64,000 nucleotides of DNA, taken from contig NZ_CP080997.1 of assembly GCF_019645815.1 (NCBI RefSeq), positions 1,864,880 through 1,928,879 of the forward strand, written 5' to 3'. Numbering within the stretch: the first letter of the stretch is position 1; each line of letters starts with the position of its first letter. Positions 51,172-61,884 of the stretch are shown in pieces. This DNA comes from Mycolicibacter heraklionensis. GTDB taxonomy: Bacteria > Actinomycetota > Actinomycetes > Mycobacteriales > Mycobacteriaceae. Made by a program: the position numbers and the translations under genes. The notes beneath the pieces were generated by a model that was not told the origin of the DNA, did no database searches, and was given only the letters and a program-made list of their open reading frames with translations.

Positions 51172-51872
51172 CCTTCGTAGACCTGCGACGGGCCCTCGGG
51201 TGTGATGAGATAGCCGACCGTCGCAACGTGCACGTCACCGACCGGGTCGAGTTCTCGATAGCCGCCGACCATCTCGATGTCGTTGTCGCGCAGACCGATC
51301 CGGAATCCGCCCCACAGATACGGCACTGGGAACCACAGTTGTCTTCTGGGCAGCTCGTGCAGCACCTCGACCGGGGGATAGCGGAGCATCTGGCGCAGGT
51401 CGCCACCCCGGAACAGGTGTTGGATCAGGTCGTCGATCACGGCGGTGAGCTGGATGTTGAGCGCTGCGATCCGGTCATGGTCCAGCGGCGCCGGCGGTGG
51501 TTGGAGCACCTCCAGCAGTTCGGCCGACCGCCGGTGCTCGACGGCGAGGTCATAGGCGGTGCGACCGGCGGCGTCCGGTTGTGAGCGCAGCGCGCCCCGC
51601 TCGATCAGCCAGGACGCGACGTCCGGGGACGCGCCGTGCCAGCCGGCCTGATGCAGCACCGTCAGCCAGGACTTGCCTCCCGGCCGCCACGCCTTGATAT
51701 CGACCACGTGATCGCCGCGGTCGAGCTCACGGATCACCGTGCTCCACTTGCCCCGCTTGGCCATGTCGGCCAGGTATAGGGCGGCTTGCGCTTGCCGATT
51801 GCCGAGCAGTGCGCGGTCCATCACACCCGGCCAGAGCGGCGCGTTGTTGCGGATCTCGGCGTAGGTCGTCAC
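51162..51872 (-). CDS. Ankyrin-repeat-like protein
   Basis: A 236-residue protein. Its middle contains ankyrin-like repeats: LTVLHQAGWHGASPDVASWLIERGA and RTAYDLAVEHRRSAELLEVL are separated by the expected 33-residue period. The N-terminal helical part begins with AEIRNNAPLWPGVMD. The C-terminal 90 residues form a beta-rich segment with RQLWFPVPYLWGGFRIGLRD. No signal peptide is seen. Such proteins usually mediate protein contacts. The stop overlaps the end of the acyl-CoA ligase by 10 bases on the other strand. The ATG at 51872 is the natural start. Function unknown. Confidence 0.7.
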   Translation of the reverse strand: MTTYAEIRNNAPLWPGVMDRALLGNRQAQAALYLADMAKRGKWSTVIRELDRGDHVVDIKAWRPGGKSWLTVLHQAGWHGASPDVASWLIERGALRSQPDAAGRTAYDLAVEHRRSAELLEVLQPPPAPLDHDRIAALNIQLTAVIDDLIQHLFRGGDLRQMLRYPPVEVLHELPRRQLWFPVPYLWGGFRIGLRDNDIEMVGGYRELDPVGDVHVATVGYLITPEGPSQVYEGYE

Positions 51873-51917
51873 GGTGCCATCTTCTCGCGGTTTGGGCCGC
51901 GGCGCTTGAGTCCGCCG

Positions 51918-53300
51918 CTATGGGTCTTCGACGTCATCGAGAAGTTCCTCAGGGTGGTGGAGATGGTTGATCTGGGGCGGGCCGGTGCCGTCGGTCCACG
52001 CCAGTCGGCCTTGCTCGGTGACGTGAGTCTGGAGGTCGCCGCGGGTGGCAGCGCCGTGGTCGCCGCCGCAGGCGAAGTAGAGCTCGTCGGCGTTGGTGCG
52101 GCCATCGTGTGCCCAGTCGGTCGAATGGTGAACTTCGCAGTGGTAGCCGGGCTCGGTGCAGTTCGGCCTCGTGCAGCCGCGGTCGCGAGCGTGGCAGATG
52201 ATCCGGTGATCCAGCGTGGCGATGCGTTTGCTGCGGCCCAGATACAGCGGCCGCTCGGAGTGGTTGTCGAACACCGCGAGGTAGTGAATCGAGTTGGCCG
52301 CCATGCGGATCAGATCACGCATCGGCAGGCGGCTGCCGCCGCCGGTACGGGCCGGAGCCGGCATCGGGCTATCCGGGTCGGTCATGGCGCGGGTCGCCTG
52401 GTCGAGGTCGGCGAGTTTTGTGGTGACGATGACGGTCACGGGAACCCCGCGGTGGGTGCCCATGGAGCCGGACTCGATGCTGTGGCGCAGCGCGAGCTTG
52501 AGTGCGTCGTGGTCGCGTTGTCCCGATGAGCGGGTATCGCGCTCTTCAGAGTTACCGGGCCGCCGGTGGCCGGGGCGTACTGCGGCCATGACGGCCTCCA
52601 GATAGGCGCGGGTTTCGGGGTCGATGCAGCCGGATAGCCGGCTCATCCCGTCGGGGCCTTGGCGACCCAGGACGAGGTTGCGGCGGCGCGCTCGGTCCTC
52701 GTCGGTGAAGTTGCCGTCGGGGTTGAGGACATCGGCGATGGCGTGACCCATGATGGTGACGAAGGCAGCGTCCTGTTCGGTGGCGTGGCGGACCAGGGTG
52801 CGTTCGGCGGCCTCCCGGTCGGCTGGCGCGACATGCGCGGGTAGCTGGTCGAGGGCTGCGGTGACCGATTTGATGTGGTCATCACCGATACGGCCGTCCT
52901 CGACCGCGGCGGCGACGTCGGGCAGCTCCGGCGGAGTCGGGGGTCCGGTGAGCTTGCGGCGCGGTCGGATGCGGGCAGCGATGCGGAAACGACGCCGGAC
53001 CTCGGCGCGGGTGATGCGCAGGCGTGACCACAGCAGGTCGGCGATCTTGGTGTCTGCGGGTAGCCGGGGGTCGTCGGGACCGTCGGCAGGGTCGGCGATC
53101 TCGCCGAAGATGCGGTAGGACAGGCCGCGGTTGACACGGTGTTGGGTTTCGAGGTGTTCGGCCATTTCGACGCGAAACGCGTTGCCGACCAGGTCCGTGT
53201 CGGCCGCCCTCAGCCGTGCCTGGGCGTCGTCGATCAGTGTCAGATCCGCGCGGATAGCCGCGCGCGCCGCCGCAGCGGGGGGAAGGACCTGATCAGACAT
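51918..53300 (-). CDS. DUF222/HNH endonuclease-like protein (13E12 repeat family)
   Basis: A 460-residue protein. The N-terminal helical DUF222 domain (FRVEMAEHLETQHRVNRGLS, TKIADLLWSRLRITRAEVRR) is followed by a linker. A C-terminal HNH nuclease has a CxxxxC plus HH pattern (GCTRPNCTEPGYHCEVHH and FACGGDH). This is the 13E12 family, present in many copies in mycobacterial genomes and linked to mobile REP13E12 elements (family knowledge). The reading frame is intact. I did not find flanking inverted repeats or a second copy. The ATG at 53300 is the only good start. The biochemical role of the family is still unclear. Confidence 0.88.
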   Translation of the reverse strand: MSDQVLPPAAAARAAIRADLTLIDDAQARLRAADTDLVGNAFRVEMAEHLETQHRVNRGLSYRIFGEIADPADGPDDPRLPADTKIADLLWSRLRITRAEVRRRFRIAARIRPRRKLTGPPTPPELPDVAAAVEDGRIGDDHIKSVTAALDQLPAHVAPADREAAERTLVRHATEQDAAFVTIMGHAIADVLNPDGNFTDEDRARRRNLVLGRQGPDGMSRLSGCIDPETRAYLEAVMAAVRPGHRRPGNSEERDTRSSGQRDHDALKLALRHSIESGSMGTHRGVPVTVIVTTKLADLDQATRAMTDPDSPMPAPARTGGGSRLPMRDLIRMAANSIHYLAVFDNHSERPLYLGRSKRIATLDHRIICHARDRGCTRPNCTEPGYHCEVHHSTDWAHDGRTNADELYFACGGDHGAATRGDLQTHVTEQGRLAWTDGTGPPQINHLHHPEELLDDVEDP

Positions 53301-53483
53301 ATCCCCACGTTATCGAACATTTGTGCGAACACCGGGGCTCGAACGGTGATCTGTGGATGAACCGGGCAACTGTGGATGAATCACCCGAAATTGCCTGGCG
53401 GCAACGCTGTTCAAGCTGATGGTGATCCAGCACGCCGTGCCGCACCCAGGAACTGTCAGCGGCGTTCGGTAGGGTCCGTCGGC

Positions 53484-55844
<2,361 letters not shown>

Positions 55845-55850
55845 GGACGG

Positions 55851-57233
55851 ATGGCCACGCAAGACACCGGCGTCGCACAGCAGTTCGCCGACATCGTCGG
55901 AGCAGGCGGACTGCTGACCGGCGAGCAGATCGGTCCCGACTACGCCCATGACGAGGCGCTGGTAGGAGCGCCGGTGACGCCGCGCTACGTCGCCCGCCCA
56001 CAGACCGCCGAGCAGGTTGCGGCGCTGCTGGCCGCGGCAACCGAAGCCAAGGTTCCGGTGACCGCCCGCGGATCCGGCACCGGCATGTCCGCGGGCGCGC
56101 GGCCGTGCCCCGACGGTCTGCTGATCTCCTTCGAGCGGATGAACGCGATCCTGGAGATCGACACCGACAATCAGGTCGCGGTGGTGCAACCCGGCGTCAC
56201 CTTGGCCGACCTCGACACCGCGACGGCCGAGGCGGGGCTGATGTATACCGTCTTCCCGGGCGAACTGTCCGCCAGTGTCGGCGGAAACGTCGGTACCAAC
56301 GCCGGCGGCATGCGCGCGGTCAAATACGGGGTCACGCGGCACAACGTGCTCGGCCTGCAGGCTGCGTTGCCGACTGGCGAGCTGATCCGCGCCGGCGGCC
56401 GAATCACCAAGCTGTCCACCGGTTATGACCTGACCCAGCTGATCATCGGCTCCGAGGGCACGTGCGCGCTGGCCACCGAGGTCACGGTTCGGCTCTACCC
56501 CCGCCTTGGGCACTCCGCCACGCTGTTGGCGCCGTTTCCGGATCTGCCCGCGGTGCTGCGTGCGGTGCCGGCGGCGGTGCGCAGCGGCGTGGACCCGGTG
56601 ATCCTGGAATACGTCGACAAACTCACCCTGGCCGCGATCAGCTACTCGCAGAACCTGAACCTGGGCATCCCCGACGCGGTGCGTGAGACCGCGGAGGCGT
56701 ACCTGGTGGTGGGGGTGGAGAACCGCGACCGTGAGCGCCTCGATGACGACGTGGCCATGCTGGGCGAACTGCTGGGCTCGCTGGGGGCCATTGATGTCTA
56801 TGTGCTGGAGGGTAATTCAGCGCACGCCCTGATCGAAGCCCGCGAGAAAGCGTTCTGGACGGCCAAGGCCGCCGGGGCCCACGATGTCATCGACGTGGTG
56901 GTACCGCGGGCCGAGATGCACCAGTTCCTCACCAAGGCACAAGAATTCGCCCAGTCGGCGGGTGCCGGTGTGGTCGGCTGCGGACACGCCGGTGACGGTA
57001 ACGTCCACCTGGCGGTGTTCTGCGCCGACGACGAGGTCCGCCACCGGCTGCTGCACGACATCTTCGCGGCCGCGATGGCCCTCGGCGGCGCCATCTCCGG
57101 TGAGCACGGCCTGGGACGGCTCAAGACGCAGCATTTCCTGGAGCTGGAGGATCCGGTCAAGATCGCCCTGATGCGCCGAATCAAGGATGCCTTCGACCCC
57201 GCCGGGATCCTCAATCCGGGCGTGCTTCTATAG
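55851..57233 (+). CDS. FAD-binding oxidase, GlcD/D-lactate dehydrogenase type
   Basis: A 460-residue VAO-family flavoprotein. The FAD-binding PCMH region has ARGSGTGMSAGARPCPDGL and VQPGVTLADLDTATAE, then TNAGGMRAVKYGVTRHNVLG. The C-terminal cap contains GHAGDGNVHLAVF and GAISGEHGLGRLK, which in the family hold catalytic and metal-binding residues. It oxidises a 2-hydroxy acid such as glycolate or D-lactate to the 2-oxo acid. The start at 55851 lies 6 bases after Tex. A ThDP-dependent enzyme follows 55 bases downstream, and the 2-oxo acid product could be its substrate (inference). Confidence 0.9.
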   Translation: MATQDTGVAQQFADIVGAGGLLTGEQIGPDYAHDEALVGAPVTPRYVARPQTAEQVAALLAAATEAKVPVTARGSGTGMSAGARPCPDGLLISFERMNAILEIDTDNQVAVVQPGVTLADLDTATAEAGLMYTVFPGELSASVGGNVGTNAGGMRAVKYGVTRHNVLGLQAALPTGELIRAGGRITKLSTGYDLTQLIIGSEGTCALATEVTVRLYPRLGHSATLLAPFPDLPAVLRAVPAAVRSGVDPVILEYVDKLTLAAISYSQNLNLGIPDAVRETAEAYLVVGVENRDRERLDDDVAMLGELLGSLGAIDVYVLEGNSAHALIEAREKAFWTAKAAGAHDVIDVVVPRAEMHQFLTKAQEFAQSAGAGVVGCGHAGDGNVHLAVFCADDEVRHRLLHDIFAAAMALGGAISGEHGLGRLKTQHFLELEDPVKIALMRRIKDAFDPAGILNPGVLL

Positions 57234-57288
57234 GCAGCAGATCGCGCGCGTCCCGCAAACTTCGGTGCCCGGCAAGAAAGGCAGCCAC

Positions 57289-58848
57289 ATGACTAACGGA
57301 GCACAGGCCCTGATCGCCACTTTGGTCGACAGCGGGGTTCAGGTCTGCTTCGCCAATCCCGGTACTTCCGAGATGCATTTCGTGGCCGCCTTGGATTCGG
57401 TGCCGCAGATGCGCGGGGTGCTGTGCCTGTTCGAAGGCGTGGTCACCGGTGCCGCCGACGGGTATGCCCGGGTGGCCGGAAAGCCCGCTGCCACCCTGCT
57501 GCACCTGGGGCCCGGGCTGGGTAATGGCTTGGCCAACTTGCACAACGCCCGCCGGGCGCACGTGCCGGTGGTCAACGTCATCGGCGATCACGCCACGTAC
57601 CACAAGAAGTACGACGCGCCGCTGGAATCCGACATCGAACCGCTGACCGACTGGACCCACGGCTGGGTGCGCCGCACCGGCAGCGGCGGCGACGTGGGGC
57701 GCGACGCCGCCGAAGCGGTCGCGCAGTCACTGGCCAGTCCGGCACAGGTCGCCAACCTGATTCTGCCCGCCGACATCTCCTGGGAAGACGGCGCGCGGGC
57801 GGCCGGGCCGGTCGAACCGGTCCCCGCGGCTGCTCCCGACGCACAGGCCGTCGCCGATGTCGCCGCCGTGCTGGGCAGCGGCGAGCCGGTGGCGATCCTG
57901 ATCGGCGGGCCCGCTGTCGCCGATGTACGCGCTCTGGAGGCCACCGACCGGATAGTCGCCGCAACCGGTGCTCGTGCTCTGGTCGAGACTTTCCCGGCCC
58001 GGCTCGTCCGCGGCGCCGGGGTCCCGGCGATCGACCGGCTTGGCTACCTGGCGGAGCAGGCCGCCTTCCAACTCGACGGCATCAAGCACCTGGTGGTGGC
58101 CGGCACGCGGGCTCCGGTGTCGTTCTTCGCCTACCCCGGCAAGCCCAGTGACTTGGTTCCCGAGGGTTGCGTCGTACACAACCTGGCCGGCCTCGAGACC
58201 GATGTGGTGGCCGCACTCGAGCAGCTGGCCGATGCGGTGGATTCCGGCGTGCAGCCGCGGCCGGCACCCGCCGCCGTCCCCGAACTCCCGACCGGGCAGC
58301 TCACCCCGCAGAACTGGGTACAGGTGATCGGGGCACTGCTGCCTGACAACGCGATCATCTCCGACGAGTCCAACACCTCGGGCCTGATGCTGCCCGCGGC
58401 CACCGCCGGCGCGCCACGTCACGACGTGCTCACGCTGACCGGCGGCGCGATCGGGCAGGGTCTGCCGGTCGCTCTGGGTGCGGCCGTGGCCGCACCGGAC
58501 CGGCCGGTGATCGCGCTGCAGGCCGACGGCAGTGCGGCCTACACCATCTCCGCGTTGTGGACGATGGCGCGCGAGAACCTGAACGTGACCACGGTGCTGA
58601 TCAACAACAGCTCGTATGCGATCCTGCGCCTGGAACTGGCCCGGGTGGGTGCGCAGGGCGGTGGGCCGAAGGCAAACGATCTGCTCGACCTGTCGCGGCC
58701 GAATATGGACTTCGCGAAGATCGCCGAGGGCTTCGGGGTGCCGGCGACGGTAGCCACCACCTGCGAGGAACTCGCCGAACAGTTCCGCCGGGCCGTGGCC
58801 GAGCCGGGACCGCACCTGATCGATGCGCGGATCCCGACCCTGTTCTGA
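57289..58848 (+). CDS. ThDP-dependent acetolactate-synthase-like enzyme (IlvX-like)
   Basis: A 519-residue thiamine-diphosphate enzyme of the acetolactate synthase/benzoylformate decarboxylase superfamily. The catalytic Glu is in CLFEGVVTGAADGYARVAG (residue ~47). The ThDP-binding motif is ADGSAAYTISALWTMAREN near 400, ending with NNSSYAILRLELARV. Key quinone- and FAD-binding residues of true AHAS are not obvious, and no small subunit gene is adjacent. IlvX-type enzymes in mycobacteria lack clear function. ATG 57289 with AAAGG upstream was chosen over the open frame starting at 57187. It might act on a 2-oxo acid made by the preceding oxidase. Confidence 0.82.
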   Translation: MTNGAQALIATLVDSGVQVCFANPGTSEMHFVAALDSVPQMRGVLCLFEGVVTGAADGYARVAGKPAATLLHLGPGLGNGLANLHNARRAHVPVVNVIGDHATYHKKYDAPLESDIEPLTDWTHGWVRRTGSGGDVGRDAAEAVAQSLASPAQVANLILPADISWEDGARAAGPVEPVPAAAPDAQAVADVAAVLGSGEPVAILIGGPAVADVRALEATDRIVAATGARALVETFPARLVRGAGVPAIDRLGYLAEQAAFQLDGIKHLVVAGTRAPVSFFAYPGKPSDLVPEGCVVHNLAGLETDVVAALEQLADAVDSGVQPRPAPAAVPELPTGQLTPQNWVQVIGALLPDNAIISDESNTSGLMLPAATAGAPRHDVLTLTGGAIGQGLPVALGAAVAAPDRPVIALQADGSAAYTISALWTMARENLNVTTVLINNSSYAILRLELARVGAQGGGPKANDLLDLSRPNMDFAKIAEGFGVPATVATTCEELAEQFRRAVAEPGPHLIDARIPTLF

Positions 58849-58878
58849 CCGGACGACGGTGCTCTGACCCGCCGCCGT

Positions 58879-58897
58879 GGCCGGCTTCGGTCCGGCC
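58879..58897 (+). terminator. Possible terminator between the ThDP enzyme and the cutinase
   Basis: GGCCGG-CTTCGGT-CCGGCC, a 6-bp GC stem with a 7-base loop, 30 bases after the stop of the ThDP enzyme gene and just beyond the convergent cutinase gene. It is short but GC-rich, and may serve both transcripts. Confidence 0.45.
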
Positions 58898-58904
58898 GAG
58901 CGTG

Positions 58905-59564
58905 CTAGCTGACGCTCTGGCCGCCCGTGACCCGATTCGCCACGAATGTCGCGGCCTCCACGGTCTTGCCGTCCTGTACGTACATCAGGTGCGGGACGAC
59001 GCTGCCGCTGTCTTCGCAGTAGATGTCGCCCGCCAGGCAGAAGTCGATGGTCTTCGGGCGGTAGGACGCGGCGAGGACCGGCAGCGGACCGCCCCACAAC
59101 GAGGTGGAGTACGGGCTCGACGGCGGGCCGAACAGTGCCACCGCGACCACGTGGTTGGCGACCGGAGCCGGCAGCGCATTGCTGGACATCGCGATGACGC
59201 TGGCGCCCTGGGAGTAGCCGCCGAGCACGAGCTTGGTCTTGGGGCAGTTGGCGACCGTGCCCTGAATGTGGGCGGTGGCGTCACTCTCACCGAGGACCGC
59301 GCTGTTGTGGTAATCGGTGCTCGCCGGGTACTCGACCGGGTAGACGTTGACGTTCACGCCCTGCAACTGCTCCTGCAGGGAACCGACGAAGGCCTCACCG
59401 ACGTCACCGAGTCCGACGGGCTGACCGGAGCCGCGGGCGAACACCACCTCGGCGTCCGGGCAGGGCTCTGCGGCTGCGGCGGGAATGCCCATCGGCGCGG
59501 CCACCAGGGTCCCGGTGAGCATCACCACGGCAGCGAAGGTGCGAACAGTGTTACGCAAATTCAT
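58905..59564 (-). CDS. Secreted cutinase
   Basis: A 219-residue exported cutinase. The signal peptide covers residues 1-32 (NTVRTFAAVVMLTGTLVAA, cut near PAAAA). The mature start is EPCPDAEVVFARGSGQPVGLG. The catalytic motif is GGYSQGASV (Ser near 109), Asp in LAGDIYCEDSGS and His in VPHLMYVQ. Two cysteine pairs match the family disulfides. It cleaves ester bonds of lipids or polyesters outside the cell. The ATG at 59564 directly follows AAGG, too close for a normal ribosome site, so the leader may be short. The next cutinase lies 92 bases upstream on the same strand. Confidence 0.88.
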   Translation of the reverse strand: MNLRNTVRTFAAVVMLTGTLVAAPMGIPAAAAEPCPDAEVVFARGSGQPVGLGDVGEAFVGSLQEQLQGVNVNVYPVEYPASTDYHNSAVLGESDATAHIQGTVANCPKTKLVLGGYSQGASVIAMSSNALPAPVANHVVAVALFGPPSSPYSTSLWGGPLPVLAASYRPKTIDFCLAGDIYCEDSGSVVPHLMYVQDGKTVEAATFVANRVTGGQSVS

Positions 59565-59656
59565 CCTTAAATGCTGACATGCCCCGGTCGTGCCGGTGGC
59601 CCGCGGGTCGCGAATCAGCAAACCGCAAAGCTGGTCCTGCGGGGCGAACACGGTGG

Positions 59657-60331
59657 TTAGAGCCGGTTTGCCGCGTAGGCCGCGCCTTCGTCTGCGATCC
59701 CGTCGTAGGCGCCCGGTGCGTGCGCGGAGAAGTTCAGTCCCTCGGAGCAGACCGGGTCTTCGGGCGCACACAGCTGGATGGTCTTGGCGGCATACGCCGG
59801 GCCGATGGCCAAGGGCGGCTGGCCGAGGAAATTCATCGCCCGGTCGTTCGGAGTTCCGAAGAGCACCACGGCGGCGACGTGGTCTGCCACTTCCGGGGGC
59901 ATTGGCCGTGGTATATCGACCCCTTCCACGCCGTCTGGGATGGCGTTGGCGGTGGAGAAGCCCATCACCGCGGCGCCCTGCGAGAAGCCGCCGAGCACCA
60001 TCTTGGTCTTGGGGCAGTTCGCCGCAGTGGCCTCGATGTGGGCGGTGGCGTCACGGATGCCCTCAATGCCTGTCGGCCAGTCATTGGTGGCCGGGTAGTC
60101 GATCGCGTAGACGTCCACCGGACGGTCCGGCAACCGGGCCCGTAGCGAGTTGACGAATGCTTGCCCGGTCTCGCCGAGGCCGGCTTCCTCACCGGTGCCT
60201 CTAGCAAACAATACTTGGACATCGGGACACGGCTCGGCGGAGGCAGGGGCAGGGATGGCGGCGGTGCTGTGCAGCAGCCAGGTCAGGGCCAGAACAACAC
60301 CGAGGGAACGAAGTATCCGACGTGGGTTCAC
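59657..60331 (-). CDS. Secreted cutinase
   Basis: A 224-residue exported cutinase with signal peptide residues 1-30 (RSLGVVLALTWLLHSTAAI). The mature part begins EPCPDVQVLFARGTGEEAGLG, close to the family consensus. The nucleophile motif is GGFSQGAAV. Asp lies in the cysteine-bounded CAPEDPVCSEG loop and His in NFSAHAPGAYD. GTG 60331 (VNPRRILRS) directly precedes the signal; the open frame continues 76 codons upstream, but that part lacks a signal and looks non-coding. Together with the neighbouring cutinase it probably arose by duplication, but the two differ enough to suggest different substrates. Confidence 0.88.
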   Translation of the reverse strand: MNPRRILRSLGVVLALTWLLHSTAAIPAPASAEPCPDVQVLFARGTGEEAGLGETGQAFVNSLRARLPDRPVDVYAIDYPATNDWPTGIEGIRDATAHIEATAANCPKTKMVLGGFSQGAAVMGFSTANAIPDGVEGVDIPRPMPPEVADHVAAVVLFGTPNDRAMNFLGQPPLAIGPAYAAKTIQLCAPEDPVCSEGLNFSAHAPGAYDGIADEGAAYAANRL

Positions 60332-60485
60332 CGGTACATGGTGGCATAAGAATCGTGTCGTGTGCAGCAGACACCCCTGGCAGTGAACGTATTCAGTGAA
60401 GGCTGACCCACTGATGAGCAGCACGCTGAGTGGCTCATAGCGAAGTTCTGAGTCAAAACTGAGATCGCTGCCGAATGGTCGCTGG

Positions 60486-61733
60486 TTACTGGGAGATGTC
60501 TGTCTGGTGTCGGTGAGATGACTGCCGGCGATTGTCGCCCGAGCAAACTTTGGACACACCCCCGACAGTGAGCGCGAGCAGTTGGATTCCCACGATCGAC
60601 GCCATCAACGTGTGGACCGATACGTCGTAGAGCCAGCCGGTCAGCGCTCCGCCGGCCGCGGCGGCCCCGCCCAGCGCGGCGGCGAATGCCCCGTAGGCGC
60701 TGGCCCGGCGCCCCGGTGCGACCAGGTCGGCGACCACGGCACGCAGCGTCGACTCCTGAATGCCCACCGCGGCACCCCACAGCAGCGCCCCGGCCACCAC
60801 CGCGGGGACGTTTCCGGCGAAGGCGAACACCGCGACGGCAGCCGACAGAATCGGGAGGGCAAACAAGACCTTGCCGCCGAACCGGTCATAGCACCACCCC
60901 GAGGCGAGCGCCGCCAGCGCGTCGGCGACCATGGCCGCCGCATACAGCACCGGGACCGCTGCCGCCGGCAGCAAACCGCGGTTGACCAGGTGAAACGACA
61001 CCAAGCCGAAGGTCGTGAAACCGATCATCGTCAGCGCGACGAACCCGCAGTACCGCCAGAACACCGCCGGCAACCGCCCGGCGTCGCCGCGCGTCGGGTG
61101 GGCGCGCGCCGCGCCGGGTTCGTAGCTCGCGGGCTCGGGCACCCGCAGCCGCAGCCAGACCAGCAGGGCCAGCGTTGCGGCACCGGGTAACGCCAGCACA
61201 CCCAGCGCGGGGGCGTAGTCGCCGCCGGTGAGTGCCAGCACCGCGGCCACGGTCAACGGACCGATCACCGCACCTACCTGGTCGAGCGCTTCATGCACGG
61301 CGAAGCCCCGGCCACGGCCGGTGGCACTGGTCGCGTGCGACAGCAAGGTGTCTTTGGCGGGGCTGCGGACCGCCTTGCCGACCCGCTCGGCAATCACCAA
61401 GGCGCAGGCAACCCAGAGCGTGCCGGCAACACCGAGCAGTGGCACGGTCAGCACGGTCAGGACGTACCCGGCAATCGTCCAGGCCCAGAAGCGTCGGGTC
61501 CGATCAGCCAGCGGTCCCGACACCAGTCGCAGGCCGAGCGCGGCGGCCTCGCCGACTCCCGTCACGGTGCCGACCACCAGGCCGGTGGCGCCGAATGACG
61601 CCAGCAGCGGCCCGGTGATGGAACGAGCGCCCTCGTAGACGAAATCTGCCAGCAGGCTGACGGTGCCGAACACCGTGACGAACCGCCAGGCACTCAACGC
61701 CGGGCGGGATGCACCGGGGCTCGGCGCGCGCAT
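60486..61733 (-). CDS. Major facilitator superfamily transporter
   Basis: A 415-residue membrane protein with about 12 membrane segments in two halves. The MFS loop 2-3 signature appears as SGPLADRTRRFWAWTIAGY, and GWCYDRFGGKVLF in the second half is its repeat. The sequence AERVGKAVRSPAKDTLLSHA is shared by a group of uncharacterised MFS proteins in actinobacteria. No substrate can be named. The ATG at 61733 was chosen because it opens just before the first membrane segment. It diverges from the Hsp70-like gene with 151 bases between the starts, and that region is locally AT-rich near 61800-61840. Confidence 0.82.
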   Translation of the reverse strand: MRAPSPGASRPALSAWRFVTVFGTVSLLADFVYEGARSITGPLLASFGATGLVVGTVTGVGEAAALGLRLVSGPLADRTRRFWAWTIAGYVLTVLTVPLLGVAGTLWVACALVIAERVGKAVRSPAKDTLLSHATSATGRGRGFAVHEALDQVGAVIGPLTVAAVLALTGGDYAPALGVLALPGAATLALLVWLRLRVPEPASYEPGAARAHPTRGDAGRLPAVFWRYCGFVALTMIGFTTFGLVSFHLVNRGLLPAAAVPVLYAAAMVADALAALASGWCYDRFGGKVLFALPILSAAVAVFAFAGNVPAVVAGALLWGAAVGIQESTLRAVVADLVAPGRRASAYGAFAAALGGAAAAGGALTGWLYDVSVHTLMASIVGIQLLALTVGGVSKVCSGDNRRQSSHRHQTDISQ

Positions 61734-61884
61734 ATGACCAGATGCTAGACGTCCGGAGTGGCCGTCGGTGGCCCTTCTCCGGCGCACCAACGGCGCTGCA
61801 ATACCGGGTATATCGGATATTCATCGATAAAATTGCGCGGACCGGTGCGCTCTGATCGCCGGATGACACCGTGGATGGGACAGC

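Noticed and set aside
57187..57288. N-terminal extension of the ThDP enzyme
   Set aside because: The extension overlaps the end of the FAD oxidase and lacks similarity to the ThDP N-terminal domain, which begins at the ATG at 57289.
61790..61850. AT-rich patch upstream of the Hsp70-like gene considered as an origin or attachment site
   Set aside because: Only a short AT-rich stretch is visible, without DnaA boxes or repeats; ordinary promoter DNA explains it.
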